49,942 bases of DNA from Sulfurimonas sp. SAG-AH-194-L11 (GCF_029215995.1 NZ_JAEMVB010000014.1:1-49942), one strand, 5' to 3'; counted from the first letter of the stretch, positions 1-8,525 are shown. A program made the numbers and translations. Notes: generated by a model not told the origin, from the sequence alone.

Positions 1-420
1 CACTTTTATTAAGCACAACTATTTTGTAAAAAATATTTTTTATTTTCATTATATTTCACATATCTCATTATAATTTATTACAATAACTATTTTTCATATT
101 TTTACTTTAAGTTTACAATTTTCTTGTATAATCCATTTATGTGATAATAATGTTACTTTTTTTCACACTTACATAAATTCATTTTCTTTTCATTTTCTTT
201 TCTTTTTGTCTCTTTTATGCTTAAACCCCTATTTTTAGGACTATTTAACTCTCTGTTACTATAAAATAGCACTTATATTTATAATACTCATAGATAAAAC
301 AAATAATTAGACTAAAAACCACATATTGCTTTAAGTTTAAATTCAAAATAACTCTCTTATAATGGTTGCAGTCGAAATGGATAAGTTCTATTTCAATATT
401 AAATACTCTGAGGAGAGAAA
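1..420. other. AT-rich non-coding leader with no gene seen
   Basis: About 420 bases with no convincing gene. It is very AT-rich, with a pyrimidine-rich stretch at about 181-216. A small minus-strand open frame near 245-433 has no family resemblance and looks like chance. The right end holds the promoter and ribosome site of the porin gene at 421. The end of any upstream gene lies outside the window. Confidence 0.6.
358..363 (+). promoter_or_regulatory. -10 box TATAAT for the porin gene at 421
   Basis: A perfect TATAAT lies 57 bases before the ATG, and a strong ribosome site (GAGGAGAG, ending 3 bases before the start) follows. Campylobacterota sigma-70 promoters depend mainly on the -10 box, so the lack of a clear -35 is expected. 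The start point itself is inferred. Confidence 0.55.
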
Positions 421-1722
421 ATGACAAAAACAATTAAATTAGCAGTAGTAGCTGCATTAGCTTTAGGTGCAACATCTGCATTCGCAACTAACGGTGACGT
501 TATGATTGGTCAAGGTGCTAAATCTCGTGCAATGGGTGGAGTTGGAATTGCTAAAAGTTTTGGTGCTGAATCAGCTTTAGCAAATCCTGCTAATATTAGT
601 TCTGTTAAAGATTCTGAAGCTACTCTAGCTGTTACTGTTTTTATGCCAAATGTTTCATTTGCATCTGATGCTGGAGCAGTTGCTGGTGGTGCTCCAACAG
701 GTTCTGTAAACTCTTCCGATTCTGCTGCAAATCTTAGTGTAATTCCTGAAATATATTATGCAACAAGATTATCTGATAACTTAGTACTAGGTCTTGCAAT
801 CGCTGGTACTGCTGGAATGGGTACAGATTATGATGGAGAAGCATTTGGTACAGCAACTGATAATGGTGCATTTAGAATGAAAACAGCACTTTCATTGCTT
901 AAAGTTGCTGTTCCTGTTTCTTATACTGCTGGTGGATTAACAGTTGGTCTTGAAGGTATTTTACAGTATGGTAGTTTAGAAATGAGCCACATGATTTCAG
1001 ATGGTGCAGGTGGATATAATTTATTAAATAATGGTGCTTCTACTGATGTTGGTTATGGTCTTGAAGTTGGTGCTACATATACAACAGGTGGTTTAACACT
1101 TGGTGCTGTTTATAAGTCTAAAATTGGTATGACTTATGATAATACTATTTCTGCTTCTATAAATGCATTTGGTGGTGCAGCAGCTACAGGTGTTGCGTCA
1201 GGTGATAATCTTGATCAACCAGAAGAGCGTGGTGTTGGTATCTCTTATACTATGGATGAGAGCACAATTTCTGCAGATTATAAAAATATAGCATGGGGTG
1301 ATGCTGCCGGTTATGCTGACTTTGGTTGGGAAAATCAAGATGTGTATGCAATAGGTTATGAGTATGCAGCTAAAACATGGGCACTTCGCTTAGGTTATAA
1401 TTATGCTAAAAATCCGATTGTTGAACAGACTAGTACAACTAATCCTTATGGTGCTTCTGTTAGAAACTTTTTTAACTTAGCAGGTTTCCCTGGTGTAGTT
1501 GAGACTCATTATACAATAGGTGGTGCTTATAATATCTCTGATGCATTTTCACTTGATGCTGCATTTATTTATGTTCCAGAAACATCATTGTCTTATGATA
1601 CTTCTGGTATGACTGCTGCATTTATTCAAGGTGCTGGTGGTGTTCCTGCCGGAGAAACTTCTAGTGCAGATGTTAAACACTCACAAATGGGTCTAACAAT
1701 TGCTGGAACTTATAAGTTCTAG
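421..1722 (+). CDS. FadL/OmpP1-family outer membrane transport protein
   Basis: A 433-residue outer membrane beta-barrel protein of the FadL/OmpP1/TodX type, which moves hydrophobic compounds such as fatty acids or aromatics across the outer membrane. A cleavable signal peptide covers about residues 1-22, ending ATSAFA. The mature N-terminus has the family pattern of a Gly-rich plug (IGQGAKSRAMGGVGIA) followed by an NPA motif near residue 57. The rest alternates Gly-rich strands with aromatic residues and ends in YKF, a typical last barrel strand. It stands alone, with its own promoter before it and a strong hairpin terminator after it. The substrate cannot be read from sequence, and in an autotrophic sulfur oxidiser it need not be a fatty acid. 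Confidence 0.85.
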   Translation: MTKTIKLAVVAALALGATSAFATNGDVMIGQGAKSRAMGGVGIAKSFGAESALANPANISSVKDSEATLAVTVFMPNVSFASDAGAVAGGAPTGSVNSSDSAANLSVIPEIYYATRLSDNLVLGLAIAGTAGMGTDYDGEAFGTATDNGAFRMKTALSLLKVAVPVSYTAGGLTVGLEGILQYGSLEMSHMISDGAGGYNLLNNGASTDVGYGLEVGATYTTGGLTLGAVYKSKIGMTYDNTISASINAFGGAAATGVASGDNLDQPEERGVGISYTMDESTISADYKNIAWGDAAGYADFGWENQDVYAIGYEYAAKTWALRLGYNYAKNPIVEQTSTTNPYGASVRNFFNLAGFPGVVETHYTIGGAYNISDAFSLDAAFIYVPETSLSYDTSGMTAAFIQGAGGVPAGETSSADVKHSQMGLTIAGTYKF

Positions 1723-1748
1723 TCTAAAAAGAAATTCTTCTTTTCTTT

Positions 1749-1780
1749 TAGCACCACCTCTCTTGGTGGTGCTACTCTTT
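1749..1780 (+). terminator. Rho-independent terminator after the porin gene
   Basis: A 10-base-pair perfect stem (TAGCACCACC at 1749-1758 with GGTGGTGCTA at 1765-1774) around a TCTCTT loop, followed by CTCTTTTA. It starts 27 bases after the stop codon, so it very likely ends the porin transcript. Confidence 0.8.
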
Positions 1781-1788
1781 TACCTAAT

Positions 1789-1856
1789 TTCTTAAATTTT
1801 AGCCTAGCTTATAAAATAATATTTCTTTCATAATAATTTATGCTAAAATTTAAGAA
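1789..1856. repeat. Perfect 15-bp inverted repeat overlapping a promoter
   Basis: The arms TTCTTAAATTTTAGC (1789-1803) and GCTAAAATTTAAGAA (1842-1856) are exact reverse complements, 38 bases apart. The right arm contains the -10 box (TAAAAT, 1844-1849) proposed for the gene at 1887. This could be an operator for a looping regulator or a structured leader. No known regulator site was recognised. Confidence 0.6.
1844..1849 (+). promoter_or_regulatory. -10 box TAAAAT for the DUF302 operon at 1887
   Basis: The box sits in the context TGCTAAAAT, 38 bases before the ATG. An AAGGA ribosome site at 1876-1880 follows. The box lies within the right arm of the inverted repeat, so a protein or structure using that repeat would affect this promoter. 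Confidence 0.45.
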
Positions 1857-1886
1857 GTAAACAAATACTTAACATAAGGAAACAAT

Positions 1887-2876
1887 ATGATAAAAAAAAT
1901 TATCGCGTCTACATTACTACTATCGCTTAGCGTTTCAGTAGCTCTAGCTCACCCTGCATCTCGTTTTAATGTAATAAATGGTGACCAAGAAGAAAAATAC
2001 GAAAAAGAATTTCTTCCTCTTATGGAAGATGAAACTGGATTTACTCTTTCTGATCCACATGAAAAGATTAACGATGCTTATAAAGAACGCTATGGTAATC
2101 CTAAAGACCCTGATTATGATAAAGCTTGGACTACAAACTTAGATAACCTAGGTTTTTTCTCTATCTCTAACGATAAAGCACTCTATCCAATCCTTAAAAC
2201 ATCACCTCAAGCAGCAGGTTTTCAACCATTTAATCTACTAATTTACAAAAAAATAGCAGAAGATGTTACATATATTGGTCACTTAGACCCTGATACTATG
2301 TTAGATATTACAGGTGTAACTAATAAAGCTGATAGAGAAGCATATGTGAAAATGTATGAGCCCCTAGATGCTCTTGTAACTAGAGAATTCGGTGGAAAAA
2401 TAGTTACTACTGAGTATACAGCACTACCTGCAAAACCTATGATGACATTTGAGTTTGAAGTAGATAGAAGTGGTGATGTTGTTGAGTGGGCTGAGACTTT
2501 TCAAGAAGAGTTTGAAGCTGCATTTGAAGAAAAAAAGTATATCATCGCTGGTTTTAAAAACTTTAAAGAGACATATGAAGATGATTTAGAGATGGAATTT
2601 TCTGAGTATGACCAGTTCTTTGTATATGGTCTATGTCACTTTACATTCTCTTATAATGTATTTAACAAAGGTCGTCCTGATGCTGGAGTATTTGCTCCAT
2701 GTGCAATGTACTTTTACATAAAAGAGGGCAGTAACACTATGGTCGTCGGTATGCCTCGCTTATCTGTTTGGGCTTCTGTTATGGAACTTAAAGATCCTGC
2801 AAAAGTTAAATGGACAGAGACAATTGACAGTGAAATTATCGAAATTATGAAAAGCTTAGGAGCAAAAGAGATATGA
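1887..2876 (+). CDS. Exported DUF302-like protein
   Basis: A 329-residue protein with a signal peptide (about residues 1-21, ending ALA). The C-terminal half looks like the DUF302 fold: two Cys (C250 and C272) lie in a C-x21-C arrangement, the second within PDAGVFAPCAMYFY, which fits the family's core Pro-Cys-then-strand pattern. The same pattern recurs in the lipoprotein at 28402-29376, with C248 and C269, so the two are paralogues. The stop overlaps the ATG of the next gene by four bases (ATGA), so the two are translated together. DUF302 has no settled biochemical role. The paired Cys in an exported protein could bind metal or sulfur or form a disulfide, but that is inference. Its location is probably periplasmic. 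Confidence 0.7.
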   Translation: MIKKIIASTLLLSLSVSVALAHPASRFNVINGDQEEKYEKEFLPLMEDETGFTLSDPHEKINDAYKERYGNPKDPDYDKAWTTNLDNLGFFSISNDKALYPILKTSPQAAGFQPFNLLIYKKIAEDVTYIGHLDPDTMLDITGVTNKADREAYVKMYEPLDALVTREFGGKIVTTEYTALPAKPMMTFEFEVDRSGDVVEWAETFQEEFEAAFEEKKYIIAGFKNFKETYEDDLEMEFSEYDQFFVYGLCHFTFSYNVFNKGRPDAGVFAPCAMYFYIKEGSNTMVVGMPRLSVWASVMELKDPAKVKWTETIDSEIIEIMKSLGAKEI

Positions 2877-3721
2877 GAAAATTACTAACATTAATAGCAA
2901 CTTTAGCAGTTGTATCATTCTTAGGATGTTCAAGTTCTAGTGCAGAGCCATCTTCAAAGACAGGTTTAGAAGGCACTAAGGTAAATACTTACTTAATTGG
3001 CGAGTATATGAGTGTAAAAGATGCAGAGGAAAAACTTAAATCTGCTGGATTTGAGATAGTTGCAAACTATAAGTCAATCAAAAAAGGTACTACTATAGTA
3101 TTTACTGATGCGGCTCTTAAGGCCGAAGCTGCAAAACCTATGCGTGCTAATGTTGCTGTTATGCGTCTTTTTGTTGATGAGCAAGAGAAGATGATTAGCA
3201 TTACTAACCCAGTTTACTTTGGTAAAGCTTTTATGCAAGAAGAGTATAATCATGCAGTATTTAATGGTGAGTTAGAAAAAATCACTACAGCTTTCTCAGG
3301 ACTTAAAGCATCTAAGGATGAGTGGGATTTTGATGGTTTAGCAGATTATCACTTTATGATTAGTATGCCTTACTACAAAGATGTAGATGTTGTTGGCGAG
3401 GGTACAAATGAAGAGCTACTTGCTAAAGCTAAGAAGTATAAAAAAGGGAAGGGTCTTATATTTGAGCTTAAACTTTCAGATTCTACAACTTTACTTGGAT
3501 ATGCTCTTAGTAAAAGAACAAGCAAGTTTGTAAAGAAGATAGGTCGTGCTAATGCAAGTATTCTTCCATACTGTATAACTATCTCTGATGGTAAAGCTAC
3601 AGCACTTAGTGCAAAGTACTACATCGCTATCTCTTACCCACTTCTTGATATGAATGGATTTATGGGAATTATGACTATACCTGGTGCAGTTATAAAAGAC
3701 TACGGAAAAGTTTTTAAATAG
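2873..3721 (+). CDS. Lipoprotein with possible DUF302-like C-terminus
   Basis: A 282-residue lipoprotein. The N-terminus has a signal peptide and lipobox (FLGCSSS, lipidated Cys near residue 19) with a Ser-rich tether after it. The last third (ILPYCITISDGKATALSAKY) resembles the Pro-x-Cys strand core of DUF302, weaker than in the gene before it, so the family assignment is tentative. It overlaps the preceding DUF302 gene by four bases and has no promoter of its own, so the two likely form a functional pair on the periplasmic side of the envelope. No catalytic motif was recognised. Confidence 0.6.
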   Translation: MRKLLTLIATLAVVSFLGCSSSSAEPSSKTGLEGTKVNTYLIGEYMSVKDAEEKLKSAGFEIVANYKSIKKGTTIVFTDAALKAEAAKPMRANVAVMRLFVDEQEKMISITNPVYFGKAFMQEEYNHAVFNGELEKITTAFSGLKASKDEWDFDGLADYHFMISMPYYKDVDVVGEGTNEELLAKAKKYKKGKGLIFELKLSDSTTLLGYALSKRTSKFVKKIGRANASILPYCITISDGKATALSAKYYIAISYPLLDMNGFMGIMTIPGAVIKDYGKVFK

Positions 3722-3797
3722 AAAGTATTTGGATTAGTTTTTAGGGAAGTAATTCCCTGAAGATTAGTTCATTATTTATGTGACATAGACAAAGAGT

Positions 3798-4796
3798 CTA
3801 TATCATTTTAGCTTCGCGTTTACCCTCTTTAATCTCACCTATCAGGTAAGAACCTTCAGCTTTAGCAAGTATTGTATCAACATTTTTATCTTCTACTACT
3901 AGTATCATTCCGACACCCATGTTAAAAGCTCTAAACATTTCTGTACGTTCTACATGCTCACTCATAAGTTCAAAGATAGGAAGAACACGGATAGAATCTT
4001 CTTTAACTTCAGCCATTAAGTTCTCAGGAAGAACACGTGGTAAGTTTTCAACTATTCCGCCACCTGTGATATGTGCCATAGCAACTATCTCATTTTTTAA
4101 CTCTTTAAAAAGTTTTACATAAATAGTTGTTGGTTCTAAAAGAGCTTTAATAAGTGTAGTTCCATTAAAATCATCTTCAAAGTTTAACTTCATCTTTTCA
4201 AAAAGTACTTTACGTGCTAATGAAAAACCATTTGAATGTAGACCTGAACTTGGAAGTGCTATAAGTTTATGTCCAGCACGTACTAAAGAGACTCTATCCA
4301 TTTCTGATTTTTCGCATACACCAACTGCAAAACCAGCTAGGTCATAATCATCCTCTGAGTACATTCCAGGCATTTCAGCAGTCTCTCCACCTATTAGAGC
4401 ACATTCACTACGTTTACAGCCTTCAGCTATCCCTGCTACAACATTTGTTGCATTTACAACATCAAGTTTACCTGTTGCATAATAATCTAAGAAGAAAGAA
4501 GGAGTTCCAAAATTACATAATAAATCATTTACACACATAGCTACTAAATCTATTCCAACAGTGTTATGGATACCACTATCTATAGCGAGTTTTAATTTTG
4601 TACCAACGCCATCTGTTGCTGCAAGCATTACAGGCTCTTTAAAACCAGTTGGAAGCTCAAATGCACCAGCAAATGATCCAATTCCACCCATAACACCCGG
4701 TATTCTTGTTGCTTTTACTAAAGGCTTAATATTTTCAACGAAACTAGCACCAGCATCTATATCTACACCGGCATCTTTATAACTAATTTGACTCAT
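3798..4796 (-). CDS. purM: Phosphoribosylformylglycinamidine cyclo-ligase (PurM)
   Basis: Makes aminoimidazole ribonucleotide (AIR) from FGAM with ATP, the fifth step of purine synthesis, in the cytoplasm. Family landmarks in order are SYKDAGVDIDAG at the N-terminus, the ATDGVGTKLKLA segment, GGETAEMPGMY and the C-terminal AHITGGGIVENLPRVLP. The 332 residues suit the family. I place the start at 4796 (MSQISYKDAG) because homologues begin close to this motif. The in-frame ATG at 4808 would add only four residues and its purines sit too close to serve as a ribosome site. The start lies inside the end of the membrane-protein gene before it, so translation is probably coupled. Confidence 0.95.
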   Translation of the reverse strand: MSQISYKDAGVDIDAGASFVENIKPLVKATRIPGVMGGIGSFAGAFELPTGFKEPVMLAATDGVGTKLKLAIDSGIHNTVGIDLVAMCVNDLLCNFGTPSFFLDYYATGKLDVVNATNVVAGIAEGCKRSECALIGGETAEMPGMYSEDDYDLAGFAVGVCEKSEMDRVSLVRAGHKLIALPSSGLHSNGFSLARKVLFEKMKLNFEDDFNGTTLIKALLEPTTIYVKLFKELKNEIVAMAHITGGGIVENLPRVLPENLMAEVKEDSIRVLPIFELMSEHVERTEMFRAFNMGVGMILVVEDKNVDTILAKAEGSYLIGEIKEGKREAKMI

Positions 4797-5010
4797 TTTT
4801 TGTCTCATCTTCTTTTTTTATTTCATCTTCAGGTAAGTCACACTGTTTACTTATGATGCAAAGTGGGCAGAATTTTGTAAATCCTGCGATAAGAGGAACT
4901 ACACCTAGATAGAACCAAGCATTACCAGTTATAAATCCTGTCGCTATTAGTGCAATACCAAGCACAATACGAAATTTACTACAAAACGATCTGATTTTAT
5001 TATAATTCAT
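4783..5010 (-). CDS. Small YgaP-like (DUF2892) membrane protein
   Basis: A 75-residue protein resembling the YgaP-type DUF2892 membrane domain. It has a short basic start, a hydrophobic pair of helices (about residues 14-44), then the signature FCPLCIISKQC, and an acidic and basic hydrophilic tail. In some bacteria this domain is fused to a rhodanese, which handles sulfane sulfur; here it stands alone. AAAGG lies 8 bases before the ATG. The 3' end overlaps the start of purM by 14 bases. The link to purine synthesis is likely only positional. Confidence 0.7.
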   Translation of the reverse strand: MNYNKIRSFCSKFRIVLGIALIATGFITGNAWFYLGVVPLIAGFTKFCPLCIISKQCDLPEDEIKKEDETKNESN

Positions 5011-5082
5011 TGAAATACCTTTATGTTTTTATAAATATTTCGTAATTATATCTATATTAAGTAAAATTAATCCAAAAAAGGA

Positions 5083-5088
5083 TAAAAT
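5083..5088 (+). promoter_or_regulatory. -10 box TAAAAT for speE-coaE-dapF
   Basis: GGATAAAATCG lies about 30 bases before the ATG at 5116, with an AAGGA ribosome site at 5102-5106. It is the only good -10 match in the short gap between the divergent genes. Confidence 0.4.
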
Positions 5089-5115
5089 CGCGTTAATAAA
5101 TAAGGAATAATTAAT

Positions 5116-5661
5116 ATGAAAGAATTTATATATAACGAAATGATGGTTCATGTAGCTGTTTGTACTAGTAAAATACCTCAAAATGTTTTAATCATTAGCA
5201 ACAGTGCAGATGGTTTCGTAACTGAAATGAAAAAACATGATGGAATTGCTTATGAAGTAATCGCTGCAAGTGCTTCTGCACTTCGTGAGGTAAAAGATGC
5301 TTCTTTTGATGTAGTTATCAGTGAACTTGATTCTGATGCTGCTGTTTTAGCACATTTTAACCGTGTTTTAAAAGATGATGGTCTTTTAGTTACTAAACAC
5401 CCATCTTTAGACAATGTAGAAGATAACAAGCAGATGATGCAAATTTTAGGAAAATATACTAAAATTATTATGCCTTTTAACTTAGGTAATGGAGAAACTG
5501 CACTTTTAGCATCTAAAGAGTATCACCCAACTGCTGACATTATCTTACACCGTACTGATATGCTTGATGGTTTAGAGTTTTATAACTGTGATGTTCACCC
5601 TGCTGCATTTGCAATGGGTAACAACATTCGTAAAGCTTACTTAGGTGTAATTAAAAACTAA
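5116..5661 (+). CDS. Divergent, short SpeE-like spermidine synthase homologue
   Basis: A 181-residue protein related to the divergent spermidine synthase of Campylobacterota. Matching segments are the Rossmann start (QNVLIISNSADGF), LKDDGLLVTKHPSLDNV, and the C-terminal FYNCDVHPAAFAM. It is much shorter than a normal SpeE (about 260-290 residues), because the N-terminal beta domain is missing. The Gly-rich decarboxy-SAM loop (GGGDGG in classic enzymes) is SNSADG here, and the acidic catalytic segment is replaced by FDVVISELDSD. It may therefore act differently or not at all as an aminopropyltransferase. It is followed by coaE with a TAATG overlap, an order I recall from Helicobacter. No other speE lies in this window. 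Confidence 0.65.
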   Translation: MKEFIYNEMMVHVAVCTSKIPQNVLIISNSADGFVTEMKKHDGIAYEVIAASASALREVKDASFDVVISELDSDAAVLAHFNRVLKDDGLLVTKHPSLDNVEDNKQMMQILGKYTKIIMPFNLGNGETALLASKEYHPTADIILHRTDMLDGLEFYNCDVHPAAFAMGNNIRKAYLGVIKN

Positions 5662-6257
5662 TGGCTTACGAATATGCTATCGCGCTTACTGGAAGTATAG
5701 CTACGGGTAAAAGTACCGTGGCTTCACTTTTAGCACTTAATGGTATGCGTATCATTGATGCTGATACTATCTCTCATGAGATACTTGATGCATCCGCCTC
5801 ATGGGTAGAAGATACATTTGGAAAACAGTACTTAAGACTTGGGAAGGTTGACCGTCCTAAACTTGGTACATTCGTATTTTCTAACGATGAGGCTAAGAAA
5901 ACTCTTGAAGAGTTTTTACACCCTAAAATTCAAGATGAGATAATTAAACGCAGTCAGAAACAAGATAGGTTAAAATTTCCCTACCTAATAGATATCCCTC
6001 TCTTCTTTGAAAACTCTAATTATGATATAGAAGATAGTGTAGTTGTTTTTACTCCTGCAGAGGTACAGCTTGAGCGTTTTATGAAACGTAATGGTTACTC
6101 AAAAGAAGAGTCACTCAAACGAATTGCTACACAGCTTCCTATACAAGAGAAAAAGGAGAGGGCTACATGGGTTATAGACAACTCTAGTTCTTTAAAACAT
6201 CTCCAACAAGAGTGTGAAGATTTTGTTGCGATTATAAAAAAGAAGTATTTAAAATAG
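5661..6257 (+). CDS. coaE: Dephospho-CoA kinase
   Basis: Phosphorylates the 3'-hydroxyl of dephospho-CoA with ATP, the last step of coenzyme A synthesis. The P-loop is near the N-terminus (TGSIATGKSTVA), followed by the conserved IIDADTISHE segment that binds the substrate, then LDRP-like and HP motifs (LEEFLHPKI) and the DIPLFFE segment. The length of 198 residues is normal. The start codon overlaps the stop of the SpeE-like gene by one base (TAATG), so it is translationally coupled. dapF follows after nine bases. Confidence 0.93.
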   Translation: MAYEYAIALTGSIATGKSTVASLLALNGMRIIDADTISHEILDASASWVEDTFGKQYLRLGKVDRPKLGTFVFSNDEAKKTLEEFLHPKIQDEIIKRSQKQDRLKFPYLIDIPLFFENSNYDIEDSVVVFTPAEVQLERFMKRNGYSKEESLKRIATQLPIQEKKERATWVIDNSSSLKHLQQECEDFVAIIKKKYLK

Positions 6258-6266
6258 GAGAGAACT

Positions 6267-7031
6267 ATGAACTTAGCTAAATACAGCGCAAGTGGAAATG
6301 ATTTTGTTATATTTTCAAGTGATTCTAAAGAAGATAGAACAGAGTTAGCAAAAGTACTCTGCCATCGTCAAAATGGTGTAGGTGCTGATGGGCTTATAGT
6401 TCTTGTTCCTAATGATAGATATGATTTTGAGTGGGAGTTTTATAATGCAGATGGAAGCCATGCTGATATGTGTGGTAATGGAAGTCGTGCTTGTGCTCAT
6501 TATGCCCTAAATCATGGATATGCTCAAGAGAGTATGAGTTTTTTAACAGGTGCAGGTGTGATAAATGCAGAGGTGAGTGATAACACTCCCAAGAGTGCAA
6601 TGGTAATGAGTGAACTTACCCCTCCAGAAATTTTAGATAAAAATATAAACTATAATGGAAAAACTTGGTGGCTAATAAATACAGGTGTTCCACATTTGGT
6701 TTGCTTAGAAGATAATGTCAATAGTTTTGATTTAGTAGAAGCTAGAGAGCTCCGTGATAAATACAATGCAAATGTAAATATATCTTGTGTTGTAGGTGAA
6801 AATTTACAAGTAAGAACTTATGAGCGTGGCGTTGAAGATGAGACACTAGCTTGTGGAACTGGAATGGCTGCTTGTTTTTACAGAGCTATAATGGAGAAAG
6901 AAGTAAGTGATGCAATAGAAGTCTATCCAACAAGTGGAGAGACTCTTTATCTTGGGATAAATGAGAGAACTATTACATTTAAGGGTAGGGTCATAAATAC
7001 TTTTAATACGGAGTGGGAACCTATTATTTAA
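6267..7031 (+). CDS. dapF: Diaminopimelate epimerase
   Basis: Interconverts LL- and meso-diaminopimelate, giving the cross-linking amino acid of peptidoglycan and the precursor of lysine. The two catalytic Cys motifs are present: DMCGNGSRA near residue 73 and LACGTGMAA near residue 198. The substrate-binding SASGNDFVIF segment is at the N-terminus, and RTYERGVEDE precedes the second Cys as usual. The length of 254 residues is slightly short but intact. A good ribosome site (GGAGAG) lies before the ATG. It is the last gene of the speE-coaE-dapF operon and is followed by a hairpin. Confidence 0.95.
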   Translation: MNLAKYSASGNDFVIFSSDSKEDRTELAKVLCHRQNGVGADGLIVLVPNDRYDFEWEFYNADGSHADMCGNGSRACAHYALNHGYAQESMSFLTGAGVINAEVSDNTPKSAMVMSELTPPEILDKNINYNGKTWWLINTGVPHLVCLEDNVNSFDLVEARELRDKYNANVNISCVVGENLQVRTYERGVEDETLACGTGMAACFYRAIMEKEVSDAIEVYPTSGETLYLGINERTITFKGRVINTFNTEWEPII

Positions 7032-7035
7032 AACA

Positions 7036-7058
7036 TTATATGAGCAAAGCTCATATAA
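7036..7058 (+). terminator. Hairpin after dapF
   Basis: A perfect 10-base-pair stem (TTATATGAGC and GCTCATATAA) with an AAA loop, five bases after the dapF stop. No clear T run follows on the plus strand, so it may be a weak terminator or mRNA-stabilising hairpin at the dapF 3' end. Confidence 0.5.
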
Positions 7059-7084
7059 CTACACTAACCGCTAGGGTACTAAAG

Positions 7085-7103
7085 CTAGCCTCATTTGAGG
7101 TAG
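7085..7103 (-). terminator. Hairpin after prfA
   Basis: CTAgCCTCATTTGAGGTAG forms an eight-pair stem with one bulged base and a two-base loop, just beyond the prfA stop. On the minus strand it is followed by a short CTTTAG. It is the likely 3' end of the prfA transcript, though the T run is poor. Confidence 0.4.
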
Positions 7104-7117
7104 AAACGCACTGGAAC

Positions 7118-8185
7118 TTAAAGTCCAGCTGCCTCAACAATTTTTGCTTGATTATCTGCGATAAGAGGTTCTATTACTTCATCCATTAAACCACCATTCA
7201 TTATCTCATTTAAACGATAAAGTGTTAAGTTAATTCTATGGTCACTCATACGGTTTTGTGGGTAGTTATATGTACGGATTCGTCCACTTCTATCACCACT
7301 CCCGACTTGTGCTGCTCTCTCTGCTGCGTTTTCAGACTGCTGTGCATGCATCTCAAGATCATAAAGTCTAGCTTTAAGAACTTTCATTGCTTTTTCACGA
7401 TTCTTATGTTGTGATTTTTGGTCTTGGTTAGTTACAACTAAACCAGATGGTAGGTGAGTGATACGAACAGCAGAATCTGTTGTATTTACTGACTGACCAC
7501 CACAACCTGATGAACGCATAACGTCTATCTTAAGATCTTTATCTTCAATGATTACTTCAACATCATCAACTTCAGGCATAACTGCTACTGTAATTGCTGA
7601 TGTATGAACACGTCCTTGAGACTCTGTCGCTGGAACACGTTGAACACGATGTGTTCCACCTTCATACTTCAACCGACTATAAACCTGCTCACCTTTAATG
7701 AGTGCTGTAACTTCTTTATATCCGCCTGCATCAGATGGAGATGTAGAGATTAACTCTATGCTCCAACCACGTAGATCAGCATAACGAGTGTAGGCATCAA
7801 AAAGATCACCTACAAAAATTGCAGCTTCATCACCACCAGCACCAGCACGAAGTTCAACGATAATATTTCTATCATCATTTGGATCTTTTGGTAGTAGTAG
7901 TACTTTTATCTCTTCTTCGAGTTCTGGCTTACGAGGTTCAAGTTCTTTGAGTTCCTCCTTTGCCATATCTCCCATTTCTGCATCACCAAGCATATCTTTA
8001 GTATCTGCGATATCTGCAATTAATGCTTGATACTCTTTTGCTTTTTCAACGATAGGTAATAGGTTTGATTGTTCTCTTGAGAGGTCTGTCATACGTTTGA
8101 TGTCAGAGGTGATATCAGGTGAACTCAGCAATTCGCCGAGTTCATTATAACGGTTGATAAACGGATTTAGTTTATCTGCTAACAT
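7118..8185 (-). CDS. prfA: Peptide chain release factor 1
   Basis: Ends translation at UAA and UAG stop codons on the ribosome. The catalytic GGQ motif is in [18 protein letters not shown]. The stop-codon reading tripeptide PAT ([15 protein letters not shown]) marks this as RF1, since RF2 would carry SPF. The N-terminal helical domain and the C-terminal helix are complete over 355 residues. It lies 79 bases downstream of rpsT on the same strand, and that short gap holds two hairpins. A weak ribosome site (AAAGG) precedes the ATG. Confidence 0.97.
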   Translation of the reverse strand: MLADKLNPFINRYNELGELLSSPDITSDIKRMTDLSREQSNLLPIVEKAKEYQALIADIADTKDMLGDAEMGDMAKEELKELEPRKPELEEEIKVLLLPKDPNDDRNIIVELRAGAGGDEAAIFVGDLFDAYTRYADLRGWSIELISTSPSDAGGYKEVTALIKGEQVYSRLKYEGGTHRVQRVPATESQGRVHTSAITVAVMPEVDDVEVIIEDKDLKIDVMRSSGCGGQSVNTTDSAVRITHLPSGLVVTNQDQKSQHKNREKAMKVLKARLYDLEMHAQQSENAAERAAQVGSGDRSGRIRTYNYPQNRMSDHRINLTLYRLNEIMNGGLMDEVIEPLIADNQAKIVEAAGL

Positions 8186-8207
8186 TATATTGCCTTTAGG
8201 GGGTTGT

Positions 8208-8257
8208 AGGGACTTGGTGTCCCTGCCTCAATGACGAAGCTTAGCTTTGGCATTGAG
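8208..8257 (-). promoter_or_regulatory. Two tandem hairpins between rpsT and prfA
   Basis: AGGGAC/GTCCCT (8208-8224, five-base loop) and CTCAATG/CATTGAG with an inner CGAAGC/GCTTTG (8227-8257) can form consecutive stems in the rpsT-prfA message. Neither has a T run, so they may limit read-through or be processing or stability sites rather than a full terminator. Confidence 0.45.
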
Positions 8258-8264
8258 TATAAAA

Positions 8265-8525
8265 CTATATTGCGTTTACAGATTTATGTAGACGACTTAC
8301 TTTTCTAGCAGCAGTCTCTTTTTTAAGAATACCTTTGCTTACGAATTTGTGAATCTGTTGGTTAGCAACTTTGAATGCAGCTTGTGCTTCTTCTTTGTTA
8401 CCAGCTTCAACTGCTGAGTTTACATCTTTAACTATGTTTTTAAGACGAGTTCTGTAAAAACGGTTACGTTCAGTACGAACGAGTGTTTGACGAATTCTCT
8501 TTATTGATGACTTGTGATTTGCCAT
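8265..8525 (-). CDS. rpsT: 30S ribosomal protein S20
   Basis: An 86-residue, very basic, helical protein that binds 16S rRNA and is part of the small ribosomal subunit. The N-terminus [19 protein letters not shown] is the characteristic S20 start, and the C-terminal [16 protein letters not shown] segment matches the family. An AAAAAGGA ribosome site lies before the ATG. The promoter is probably the TATTAT at about 8561-8556 on the minus strand. Order rpsT then prfA is usual in this phylum. Confidence 0.97.
   Translation of the reverse strand: MANHKSSIKRIRQTLVRTERNRFYRTRLKNIVKDVNSAVEAGNKEEAQAAFKVANQQIHKFVSKGILKKETAARKVSRLHKSVNAI

Noticed and set aside
245..433. Minus-strand 62-residue open frame in the AT-rich left end
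   Set aside because: It is in very AT-rich DNA, has no ribosome site, overlaps the porin promoter and start, and shows no family pattern.
3743..3758. AGGGAA/TTCCCT hairpin as terminator
   Set aside because: It is a six-base stem with no T run after it on either strand, so it was not listed as a terminator.
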